Source: Erythrobasidium yunnanense (Eukaryota > Basidiomycota > Cystobasidiomycetes > Erythrobasidiales > Erythrobasidiaceae). Taken from it: a stretch of 64,000 nucleotides of DNA. This document shows, piece after piece, positions 44,813 to 54,488 of this stretch. Under the pieces are notes generated by a model. The model was not told the DNA's origin. It was given only the letters and a program-made list of their open reading frames with translations, and did no database searches. The position numbers and the translations under genes are program-made. The stretch lies in NCBI GenBank assembly GCA_001600175.1, contig BCJC01000004.1, positions 1,364,001-1,428,000 of the forward strand, given 5' to 3'. How positions within the stretch are numbered: position 1 is the stretch's first letter; each line of letters begins with the position of its first letter.

Positions 44813-46734
44813 TCACCACGGCTTGCGCTGATAGAAGCTACCCCATACTTCTCCCTTCTCGCCATCCTCCAAGCTCAGCTCAAGCTGAGCATTCGCAGCG
44901 ACGAACGCTGTATGTCCCTTCGGCAGAAGCACACTCTCCTGGCCGACAGTTGCCCTAATAGTGCCCTCTGTGACTACGAACGTATGTGGTCCAGGAAGAG
45001 TCAGGGATTCTTTCGAGCTGCTCCGCGAGAGCTCCACAGAAATGATGTCGAACTCTTCGATCGGCACCTTGTATAGGTTCGTATTGCCTTGCTTGCCGAC
45101 ATCCCACTTCTTGATCATGTCTAGTAGCAGCTTGTTGGCTGGCAAATGTCGGTAGCTGAGCATATCGACGAAGGTGTCCAGCCCGCCTTGTTCAGTCTCT
45201 CCCTGTAGTACAACGTCAGCTACGAAGGACTGTGATTTGCGGCTCGCTCATTCGCTCACCAATCCGTGGCAGACCATGTTGTCTGAAGAATAGTCAGTAA
45301 GTGAACTCGATGCACTGGGCGGCCGGCTACTAACCTGAATTGGCCATGCTGGATGCAGCCGACAATCAGTCAGTCATGCACTGCGCTTATGCCGCACAAC
45401 TCCGCTTACCACTCGATAACATCGCCTTGCGCATAAGCATGGATGTCATCTGAAAGTGACAGGGCATCTCAGTGATCTTCTCGGAACAGGGTCACCATTT
45501 GGAGTAGCGTACCTGCCAAGATCCAGCAGCCTTCGCCCTTCTTCAGCTGCAGAAGATTCATGCAAAACGTGGTGATGATAATGCCGATATCATCACTTCC
45601 GTACGTCTCGATGTTGACCTTCCACAAACGCGCCAGCTCTCCCGCATCATCGATATCTCCAAACACCTGTCTCGGCGACTGTGTGTTGATCCTCTGTGAG
45701 ATGTCTAGCACGACGCGCTTGACTCTGGCTGGGTCCATGCTGATCAGCGTGCCAAACACTGACTTCAACGCATCTCTGGACTGCTCAGTGCCTTTATCTC
45801 CTGCTGTTGAGGCCTTGGAAAGCTCCTCAATCTGGGACTCGCTCAATAGCCCTGCGAACTCCGGCACCTGCTTTACGAAGGCATAGATATGCGCTGGAGG
45901 ACGGAAGCCGATATAGGCGGAGAAATCAGACAGCGCGACCTGTAGGTGTGATCAGCTGGCTATCCGACTCCGCTAAAGAGCGGGCAACATACCGAAACTT
46001 CGGGCTTGCCATTCTTGTCAACGACTATGTAGCTTGTCAGCTAGGAGATACTATCAACGGTTTATTCTGAACAGCTTACAGTCTGAGTTATACCACTGCT
46101 CAGATAGTTCCCTCTTCTTCAGCTTGGCTCCAAGCTTTGGATCGGGATGAGCTGGGCAGAGAATCAGCACAAACACTAGGTCTGAGACCCATTCAGATTG
46201 CACGTACCTTGCAAAGGTAAAGCCTTATCAAAGCTCAGAATCTTAAAGAGGAAAGGCAGATCGTCCTTGTACATCTCTTGCATATCTTCTTGAGTCAATA
46301 GATCGCTTCCCAAGTAGAAGTGAGGATCAGAGGCTATCAAGTCGCGCAGAGTGACGATGCTGGATGCTATCGAATTTGCGACCATAATGCCAGAGGGACC
46401 ATTCTTGTGCGTGCTTCCAAGCCAGATCTTCGATTCCATCTCAGACAACTGATAACAAGCTATCGTAGAGCTTCTCACCTCTCCATATGGCTGATCGTCC
46501 TTGATTGTGGTTGACGGAATCACTTCTTTCGCGAAGCGCGCAGCCATTGAATCATACCCTTCGCGACCCTTTTGCGACGGTCAATGTCAGCTAGACTTTA
46601 AAGCACAGTATCTTCTCCAGAATAGATCATGGAAGACCAACATAGGGAAAGGGTTGCAAGTATGGCTTCAATTCGACGATGGATGGTTTGCCCAACGAGG
46701 CCGACGCGATGGCGCTCTTGATAGCTGTAGCCAT
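44813..46734 (-). CDS. PMI40: mannose-6-phosphate isomerase
   Basis: This type I, zinc-dependent enzyme interconverts fructose-6-phosphate and mannose-6-phosphate, feeding GDP-mannose for glycans and GPI anchors. The start ATG 46734 (MATAIKSAIASASLGKP) joins to GREGYDSMAARFAKEV, then PYGE joined to IWLGSTHKNGPSG (the family has an ELWMGTHPSGPS block). Next are DLPFLFKILSFDKALP, the canonical FLFKVL region, then KPELA-like exons near 46000, IYAFVKQVPEFAGLL, LKKGEGCWILA, and the metal-site segment DDIHAYAQGDVIEC joined to MANS and DNMVCHGL. The C-terminal cupin ends YQRKPW with the stop at 44813. Many introns leave exons as short as four codons. All zinc-ligand motifs (H-K, E, H-A-Y) can be followed. 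Confidence 0.92.
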
Positions 46735-47106
46735 GGTTCTTACTCTCTCCAATGAGTAAGGTAAGAAGAAGTAAGGCGCGAATTTCTCGGTCCTCGTATG
46801 TAGCTCTTGCTTATGTGAGATCTCCCTCCCCAGATACAGGATATGCGTCATAAGGCTCGCAAGCAGAACTTCTTCTAGAGGACAGCTCTCAAGCCTCATA
46901 GGCATTTGTGCATACACACTTGAAGAACAACAACATCGCTCGTAGCCAACGACACAGTACGCCTCTATCATGGGCGACCTTTCCTGCTTTATTGTCCTGG
47001 GTCAGCCGATTGGCGCCCTGCACTGGCTCAGTCAACTCTGTTGGTAGTTATCCGTGTCACAGCTGTCGCCTCTTCCTGGCTTCCTTGGTCCGCGATGCCA
47101 CTCCCC
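46735..47106. other. intergenic region, PMI promoter
   Basis: These 372 bp lie between the PMI start and the stop of the ICMT-like gene, both minus-strand. No gene is supported. Confidence 0.4.
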
Positions 47107-47940
47107 TTACAGGACGTAAGGGATCAAGGCGTAAGGGACCTGGCGCTTGTAGTCATCCCATTTGTCCCGGTATCTTTTGGACATGTGCGCATCGAGCTGA
47201 GGGATACTGCCCAATGTGAAGAAACCGAGCTGGAACCCTAATTGGGCGAGAGCGTTTACCCAACTGCCCGTTGCCAATGCGATGCCGGTTCTCCAGAGTG
47301 AGTACCCCAAAAACATAGGGTGTCGCACGATACTATATAGAGGGGAGTCAGCCAACACAAAGGAGAGCACAACAGGACGCCGGCTCACCCAAAAGCGCCC
47401 TCTGTGTACAATTTCCCTTTGTTTTCAGGCTTCTGCTTAAAGCTCCTTCGCATGTCCTCAGGGATAACCTCTGCAGCAATTCCAGCAGCGAACAAGGCTA
47501 GCCCGAGGTACTGCTCCCAGCCAAGCGCCTGTGCTGCGAGCGGCGTCTTGCTGCAAGTGTAGACAAGGACGAGGGTATTTACGAGATTGACGAGACCATT
47601 GTAGACAGCCACTCCAGCACCTTCTGCAGCTTTCATGTGGTATGGGCGCTGCCGCAAAGCCCAATAGACCTGTTAGGATACGGTTAGGAGAGACAGGACT
47701 GATGGAAAGGGAGCTCGGGGCTACATGTCTGATCGCAGCGACGCTCATCATCCCAAGGACGACACTCGTGGTCTCGTTTAGGCCTTGAAGGCTGAACCTC
47801 GAGAATGGAGAGACAGCCAAAGTCGCCGGTCCCAAAGCATGCTTGGGATCGATTCTGAGCGTTCGTAGTAGCGACGCAGCATAGCCATGCTTGATGAGTT
47901 GGAATTGGAAGAAGGGCTCTGCAGCTCGTAGCCCGGCCAT
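47107..47940 (-). CDS. membrane protein of the DUF1295/isoprenylcysteine methyltransferase-like family
   Basis: The chosen start is ATG 47940 (MAGLRAAEPFFQFQL). Several membrane helices follow, with SVAAIRHV joined to YWALRQRPYHMKAAEGAG and then LVNTLVLVYTC. The C-terminal half shows EQYLGLALFAAGIAAEVIPE, KGKLYTEGAFG joined to SIVRHPMFLGYSLWRTGIAL, and DAHMSKRYRDKWDDYKRQVP, ending YVL-stop at 47107. The RHP-YLGY-type motif and the distal ER-Y pattern are the SAM-binding signature of phospholipid/isoprenylcysteine methyltransferase relatives and of DUF1295 (steroid 5-alpha-reductase C-terminal) proteins. The fungal members of this subgroup are poorly characterised, so the substrate is not assigned. 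An upstream exon near 48000 is possible. Confidence 0.75.
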
Positions 47941-48181
47941 AATGCCTGCATTTCCAGCATTAGGGATCTTGACGTGCTGTCATGACAGGCAGCCCTAATT
48001 ACCAGCTCCGGCACAGAAGCGACCATCTCCTGAGCGCTCCATCTTGTATCGTCCCTAGTTGACGGTAAAGTGGTTGTTTCAGACCACTCAAAGGGTAAGA
48101 CTTATCGAAGCAAAAGCCAACCGGCAACGAGGTCAACACGCGTCAAGATGGATCTACCGACATATCTACCTTGCAGTGATG

Positions 48182-49373
48182 CTAATCATCCTTTGTTGAT
48201 CCCGTCACCTTGGTGTAGTCTACAAATCTCCTGCTTCTCTGTCCCTTCGCGATGCCCAGAAGAATGACCACGATGGCACTTCCCAGCAGACCCGCTGCCC
48301 ATCCACCCAAAGCGTCCAGTAGGACCGTTATAGGCCATGTCTGGAGCAGGACAGAGAACATGGCAATAGTCAGCCTTTTCACGTTTGCTAGACCCAAGCT
48401 CGCGAAGGTATCGGACAGAAGCGGCGATGAGCGCGTACCTGCCAAGGACGCTCCCAGTCAAGCGGTATCGGTAAGCAGCCAATGAAAGCTCCCAATATCG
48501 TTCCATACAGCGTGAGCAACAGCGTAATTTCTAGATCGTTCTTCGGTCTGGGAGTACAAACAATATCAGTATTGTGAGCTAGCTGGCCACAGAAAGCGAA
48601 TGGGCTCTTACTCAAGGAATAAGAAGATTCGCTTCCATGATTGTTGAGCCAGAGCTACGTTGTTTGCGACTCGCTTGGCCGGACTCTCGAGTTGCCCCTC
48701 TTCTGCTGGCGCGAGCAGGGATTGACTCTGATAAAGCGGCGAGGAGAGAATATATGTAGAAGGTAAGAACGCTAAAAGCGACAAATATATCGCCAATAAT
48801 GCTGTCTGAGGTACTTTTCTGCGGAAGTCGACACAGCTTAATTCCATTAGACATTTATTTCGAATCAGCACATACGTACCGGTTGAGAGGGGCACCCAAA
48901 GCTACAATCAAGCTGAACAGAAGGACTGCGAATGCGCCTGTTGTTGCTAGAGCTTCCACCAACCTGTACATCTCCGGCTTTTGCGGCGTGGTCTTCTTTG
49001 CTTTCGCCGATACTGTCTGATTATTTATACTGATGGAGAAGTACGACTGAACAAGGAGTGTCCCCGCCAGGATCCAAAGCATGGCCGGCACGGTATCGTC
49101 TATGAGAGCTCGACATAGCGTGTTGACGCTGAAGCTTGATGAAGAAGCATCGGCGGTAGGCGCAGATAGGAAAGAGCTGGGATTGGGGAGGATGAAGAAA
49201 GCATAGAGCACGCTGAAGAGCTGGAGCGTCGCTGTTGGGATGTAGGAAGCTGGCCGGAGCTCGAGGGCCAGAAAGCGCGTCGCATAGTCAAGAGACGTCG
49301 TAGATGCGGGCGCAGTGTCGATGTCTGATGGTGGAGCTGCAGCTGGTGCAGCATTGGCTTTCTTTTTAGCCAT
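48182..49373 (-). CDS. GPI11: GPI ethanolamine phosphate transferase subunit GPI11 (PIG-F)
   Basis: PIG-F/Gpi11 stabilises the ethanolamine-phosphate transferases (Gpi7, Gpi13) during GPI anchor assembly in the ER membrane. The start is ATG 49373 (MAKKKANAAPAAAPP). Helices follow at about residues 40-60, 90-110 and 150-170, ending ALGAPLNR. After introns come a helix with LSLLAFLPSTYIL, a loop, LEITLLLTLYGTILGAFIGC and the family signature LPIPLDWERPWQ, joined to WPITVLLDALGGWAAGLLGS and ending KVTGSTKDD with the stop at 48182. About six membrane spans and about 290 residues match PIG-F proteins. It neighbours PMI by 1.4 kb; both act on mannose-based glycan pathways, possibly by chance. Confidence 0.92.
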
Positions 49374-49503
49374 CCTTCGTAATGTCGGAATAGGAGCAAG
49401 ATGGAATAGCAACAAGAGTAGCGTTGCTTCGATTGAGCGATTATGCTACAGGAGTGATTGCACAACAACATCACAGACTACCCTACCCTTGCCTGACCTC
49501 CTT

Positions 49504-50338
49504 CTATGACATGCTCTCGAACTTGGCTCGTATCGCTTTGGCAGACTGGCAAACAATTGAGTCAGTATGTATGCGGGACAAAGAGGAGATATACGACGTA
49601 CGGTAACAAAGTCATCCAGCTGCTTCTCGAGCTGTTCGAGCGATGCTTTCCTCGCTTCTGTATCCTTGATGACCTTTGTCTTGCTGGCCAGAAGAGCTTT
49701 CAGATCCGCTTGTGCTCTGTTCAATAGACTGTTTCAGTAGCATAGTAAAGAACGAGAGAATGAGCATACGCACCGCTGCCTTGCTGCGACTTCGTTCTTT
49801 AGCCGTGTGACCATGTTGGCGTGCGCATCTGCGTCGGCCATGTCGCTGGCCATCTCTGCATCATCCCTATCATCTTCTAGATCAAGAGTTTGATATATCG
49901 AGCTGGGAAAGGGAGAAGGAGGAGTGGAATTAGGTTAGGGACAGGAAGACTAAGGATGTCGGCGTGAAGTGCGGCCCACTCGTAGTCGTTGCATTTAGCA
50001 ATTTCCCTTGCTAGATGGTCTACCTCGTACATCCTGTTGTGGGCTGCGAGGTGTATTCCGTCCATCTGGCTTCTCGTGGATGCTGCCGCTGCTTTACTGG
50101 CTCTCTGGGCTACGCTGTGAGCTCTACTTGCAGCTCTCATTCTTGCGAATTCAGCCAATGCTGCTGTTTCGAGCTCGCTGTTTGTCGTTGCAGTATTTCC
50201 AGCTCTTCTTTGAGCGTAAACTGCGTCGGCCAGTCTGCGCAATCTGGCTGAAGCTGCAGCGTAGCCATTGCCATTGTTATCTAGCATTTGTTGCTGTTTC
50301 CCTGCTACTTTCTTTGATGTTTCTTCATCGACCTCCAT
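49504..50338 (-). CDS. THOC5: THO complex subunit 5-like (THOC5/FMIP family), short form
   Basis: THO links transcription with mRNA export. The start is ATG 50338 (MEVDEETSKK). An Ala/Arg-rich helical region is followed by the family segment HLAAHNRMYEVDHLAREIAK with CNDYE, similar to LQNLxYExxHLxxEI in THOC5. After an intron near 49900 the protein continues through a Met/Asp-rich coil (MATDMADADAHANMVTRLKN), then RAQADLKALLASKTKVIKDT, and ends KAIRAKFESMS with the stop at 49504. The predicted product, roughly 210-230 residues, is much shorter than animal THOC5, as in other fungi, and consists of the coiled-coil N-terminal part only. Its start codon lies 25 bp from that of CstF-64 on the other strand. 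Confidence 0.72.
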
Positions 50339-50363
50339 CGTTGTCCTTGAAGCAACCAACTGC

Positions 50364-51699
50364 CATGGCTGATTACGCGGGAAAGACCAGAGTAGTCTTT
50401 GTAGGGAATCTGGTGAGAAACAGTACAGAGTATGAATGAATAGCCAGCTCATTTATTGTCCTTGGTCCGCGCCCAGCCCTACGACGCTACCGAGCAGGAG
50501 GTCCAGAAAGTCTTTGAAGTCGCTGGCCCCGTCGTCAGCTTCAGACACGTATTTGACCGCGATTCAAACAAGGCAAAAGGGTTTGGTAAGGATCGGCCAT
50601 CTATCAGCCCTACTCTCTGGCTCCTGGCGCTCATCCTGCCTTGATTTCCCCTTTCCGTCCCATACTCCCTCGTTTCTTACGATGTTCGCCAGGCTTCTGC
50701 GAGTACTACGACGTGGACACAGCTGCAAGCGCAGTGCGGAACCTCAACGGTGTCGCTGAAGTCAGAGGGAGAGCTCTCCGCGTAGACTTTGCCCAGCCAG
50801 ACATCAAAGACCTTCCAAGGGATCAGAGAGGCGCAAGAGACAAGCATGGACTACCTCCACTACCGCCTGGTGTCATCCTACCTCCGGGAGTATCCCCTGC
50901 AGATTCGATACACAAGACATTGCAGAACATGCCGCCAGCGCAGCTGCTAGATGTCATGCATCAGATGAAGGTGCGTCCAGCTTATATGCAGTCAGTGATA
51001 CTTACTCATGCTAATGAACTCTGCAGAGCCTCGTTATCGCAAATCCCGAACAAGCTCGCTCCCTTCTTTCCGTCAACCCTCAACTCTGCTACGCCCTCTT
51101 TCAAGCTATGCTCATGATGAACATCGTCGACCCTTCAGTACTTCAACGGATGATCGTCCCAGGCAGTCAAGGGAGTGGCCAGACGGTGCTTCCTCTTCAG
51201 CAGAATGCCGCTGGTCCTCCTCCACCTTTCCAAGGACAGCCTCCTATGCAACAGCCGCCATACGGTGCAGCACCTCCGAACGCATACGGTGCACCTCCAA
51301 ATATGCAGCCACAGCACGGCGGTTACCCTCAACAGCCGCCTATGCCCTACGGCCAGAGGCCGCCGCAAGGTTTTCCTCCTCAACAGCAGCAACCGCCCTA
51401 TGGAGCAGCACCTGGACAGCCGCCTTTCCCGCAACAAGGAGCACCCATGCCAGGCTATGGAACACCTCCTCCTGGTGCTGCGCCAAATTCGCAACAGCAA
51501 GCATTATTGCAGCAAGTACTCTCGATGACCCCTCAACAGATAGCAATGCTTCCAGAGGAGCAGAGGGCAACGGTTATGCAGATTGTAAGTGTGGAACTAC
51601 GAATCGCTATGACGGGATGGTCACTTTTTGTGAGTTTCTCGACCAGAGCTGATATTTTGTCTTGTTCTGCTGCAGAGGCAAAGTGCCGGAAGAGTCTAG
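50364..51699 (+). CDS. RNA15: cleavage stimulation factor 64-like RNA-binding protein (CstF-64/RNA15)
   Basis: CstF-64 binds GU/U-rich sequences downstream of poly(A) sites during pre-mRNA 3' end cleavage. The start ATG 50364 begins an RRM: MADYAGKTRVVFVGNL (RNP2) joined to PYDATEQEVQKVFEVAG, then FDRDSNKAKGFG joined to FCEYYDVDTAASAVRNLNG (RNP1). The hinge region follows with IHKTLQNMPPAQLLDVMHQM, SLVIANPEQARSLLSVNPQL and CYALFQAMLMMNIVDP. A Pro/Gln/Gly-rich linker leads to the C-terminal three-helix domain, ALLQQVLSMTPQQIAMLPEE then QRATVMQI joined to RQSAGRV, stop 51699. All canonical parts are in order, about 360 residues. It overlaps the 5' region of THOC5 in opposite orientation. Confidence 0.94.
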
Positions 51700-51905
51700 A
51701 TATGTTGGCCAACCCATCTCATCCCATGGAAGTAGCGTGTTCTGTTGTGCAAGTATTCTACCACCTCTGTCAAATCATCAACCCGAACCTTGAGCCGAGG
51801 ATGTCAGCAGCACCATCACGTGGGCCATGAGGAGACAGACTGAGCTGATCACACCGACGTGCAACAACAATATTAGTTTGCTGGACGTAACCGCCATATG
51901 GAGCG

Positions 51906-52099
51906 GCGACGAGCGAAGTCAAAGTACGCAGCAGGCACGAGGCGTTGAGCCGACATGCCGTAGCGGAGTTCTTAGACTAGACGGTAGCGAGGAAGCCTGT
52001 TGAATCCCCCAACAAGCTTCCTCGCTGCCGTCTAAGTCCTTCGCTAGACTCGACGCTCTGCATCTCGTCTGAGCAGCGGACTTTGACTTCGCTCGTTGC
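51906..52099. mobile_element. foldback MITE-like element, copy 1 (194 bp)
   Basis: The ends are inverted: the left end reads CGACGAGCGAAGTCAAAGT and the right end ACTTTGACTTCGCTCGTTG. The interior is also imperfectly self-complementary, with GACGGTAGCGAGGAAGC facing GCTTCCTCGCTGCCGTC around a short loop, so the whole element can fold into one long hairpin. It carries no coding capacity. A second copy in reverse orientation lies at 57208-57401 with nearly identical sequence. Weaker similarity extends outward to a CGTAACCGCC stretch on one side and GGCGCAAATG on the other (about 51880-52110). No clear target-site duplication was seen. It sits between the convergent CstF-64 and transaldolase genes. 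Confidence 0.85.
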
Positions 52100-52300
52100 A
52101 GGCGCAAATGAGTGAGTGCACAATTCTTACAGTGCAGCTGACGGCGAGCCAAGCATACAGCTGTGTTCGTGCCAACCTTTGTGATCTCATTGCACCCGGA
52201 CAGACTGAATATCCGTTCACAGAATAGACTAGGATGTCACAAATGGCTGTCCAATCATGCAGTAACGGTGTCACAGAATGTGTATGCAGCACAACGCAAT

Positions 52301-53796
52301 CTACTTCCTTGGACTAGGAGTACAGATATCGGCAGCTGCAATAGCCTCTTCAATCTTGGTCCGAGACTCCATCTCAGCACCGATGAAAAGCTCGAGCGCA
52401 TCTCTCAGACGGGACTTGGTAGCAGGGTCGGCATTGCAGGCTTCCTCGAGAGCGACTCCTCCGTTGGCTAGGTAATCGGTATTGTAGTCGGCAATCTTGC
52501 CATCCATCTTGGCCAGAGCAAGAGGGTCTTTCTTAGCGATCTCAGCTAGATGGGAGGGAGTAGCGCCCTCGTGGACAGAAGAGTAGATGTAGGGGGTTGG
52601 CTTATAGGTAGCTTTGACATCGGCATCGGCAGGTGTTTCGCAGAGCTCCTTCAAAACTGGCGCAAGTGGTGTAGCCTGTTCATCATCGTCAGTCCCAGCC
52701 TCCAAGACTCATTATCCTGCTCCTCAACTCACACCCTGGCAACCAAGCTGACCGTTCGCGATGGCTTCCTTGGCATTGATGAATGAAGCGCTCTTGATCC
52801 AGGGCTGCGGCTGACCTGTCTTCTTCTCCAAGTATCGGTATGCGTCGATCATTTGAACCATTCTGGCACTCATTGGATGCTTCGTTGCTGGATCATCGCT
52901 CTGAGGCCATAGTCTGTGATCGGCATGAGCGCGGACCTCTGATAAATAAAGCATGCATAAGCGGGCGAAAGACGAGCATGGAGCTTTACTGACCGTTGAA
53001 GTATGGCGAGATGTAGAGGCAACCGGCCTGGCTGGCAGCAAGCGCCTGAGCAAGACCGAAGAGGCATGTTCCTAGAGTACGGATACCCTCGGCATTGAGC
53101 TTCTTGGCAGCAATCATAGCAGGACCAGTAGTAGGGATCTTGATGCAGTAGCGGTCTCGTCCCATTCCGACCTTCTGGAACTCCTCATCGTAGCTGTGGG
53201 CGTGCTCGTAGACGGCCAAGGTGTTGTAGGCGAAGGAGGGAGATACTTGAACGAGTACGCGACCTTTGATGAGCGGCATGAGCTTGGCTGCGAATTGAGC
53301 GGACTGATGAAAGCGCAAGGTTAGCGGACGGTTGAATACACGGAAGGCAGTAATCTACCAGGCGATCTCGGACTTTCGACCATCCTAGATGTCCGTACTC
53401 TTGCACTGCCTTGTTAAAGAGCTCCTTGTTCTCGGGAGCGCACATCTGGACATGAACACTGCGAAGTAGGATGGAGAGGGCTTTTAAGTCAGCCGGTGCA
53501 TCGAAATACCGCCAGGAGTTTCTAAGACGTACATCTGTATATCGAGTAAGAAGGCCAAGGAGAAAGAGCCAAAATGTCAGCTCAAGGGACACGACATCTG
53601 AAAAAAGGTGTTCAGAGACTATATTGTTGCTTGTCACGTCGTGGGGCTTGAAGGGCAGGGATTGCACTATCTTAGGGTCCATATCATCGACATCGACGTC
53701 TAGAAGCTCCTCGAGAACGTGGATGAGCATTCTCTTGTCGCCGCCGTTTGCATGTCCGTTGGCGTGGCGGTTGACACCGTTTGTAAGCTCAACCAT
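52301..53796 (-). CDS. transaldolase family enzyme
   Basis: Transaldolase moves three-carbon units in the non-oxidative pentose phosphate pathway. The start is ATG 53796; the N-terminus MVELTNGVNRHANGHANGGD is an unusual Asn/His-rich leader. DVDVDDMDPKIVQSLPFKPH follows, matching the DxDxMDP pattern of a fungal/bacterial transaldolase subgroup, then QMCAPENKELFNKAVQEYG. The catalytic exon has GRVLVQVSPSFAYNT, YDEEFQKVGMGRDRYCIKIP then TTGPAMIAAKKLNAEGI, with the Schiff-base Lys in KIP, and GLAQALAASQAGCLYISPYF. A later exon ends with a helical tail and the stop at 52301. This resembles the divergent Tal form rather than the classical yeast TAL1 (which has IKIASTWEG). Five or so introns interrupt it. 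Confidence 0.85.
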
Positions 53797-54488
53797 GATG
53801 ATAGAGTGGGTGAGAGTGTGTTTGTGAATTTTACGTAGATGCGCGAATGAGAAATGTAGGAAAGCGAGAGAAGGAAGGGTGAGGCGGCTTTATCAGACAA
53901 AGAGACTTCAATGCGCTCGGACATTCTCTTAGTATACACCGGCCAAGGCATGCTCGTTAGCTCCATGTCTCCTTGCGAACCGAGGTTTCCTGTTCAGTCT
54001 CTCAGGCGATGATGTAGGAGCCGCAGCTCTGACGGTGCAGGTCGAGCGACCTGTGTTGTTCATTTTCAGCTTGCCGAGCGTCCGGAAATGCTATCCTTGA
54101 AGGCCATGCGTGAGGCCCAAGGCAAGCTCGACCACAGCGCTGCCTTTCCCTGCGTGTTTCCAAGGAACGCCGCCCGTACTTTGCCGTTGCCGGTGATCGA
54201 CGCTAGCAGCGGGGGTCCTGGTCTGTACAGTTCGAAGGTAAATAGCCGGAAGTAAGCGGAGTCGACTGTGCATGGCCTTGATTGAGCAGGAGTGACGACC
54301 GGACCGACCCAAGACCATCCATAAGGAAAGCTTGATGTATAAATTCGCCAGGAAGCTTGACGTGGAGCACCCTCGTTCTTCTCCTTCTGTTTACACACAT
54401 CTTCTTCCCCGAGAGCTCCTGATTCCCCAACCTCCCCATCCATCATCCAAACCACCATCCTGCTCCGTCTACATAAGAGCTAACAACC
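53797..54488. other. divergent promoter region between transaldolase and sugar transporter
   Basis: About 0.69 kb separates the two start codons. A TATAAATT element at 54338-54345 lies about 145 bp before the transporter ATG, followed by a CT-rich leader (CTTCTCCTTCTG). No gene is supported inside. A shared upstream region could coordinate sugar uptake with pentose phosphate flux, which is inference. Confidence 0.5.
54338..54345 (+). promoter_or_regulatory. TATA box of the sugar transporter gene
   Basis: TATAAATT on the plus strand, about 145 bp upstream of ATG 54489, followed by a pyrimidine-rich stretch usual around fungal transcription starts. Confidence 0.5.
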
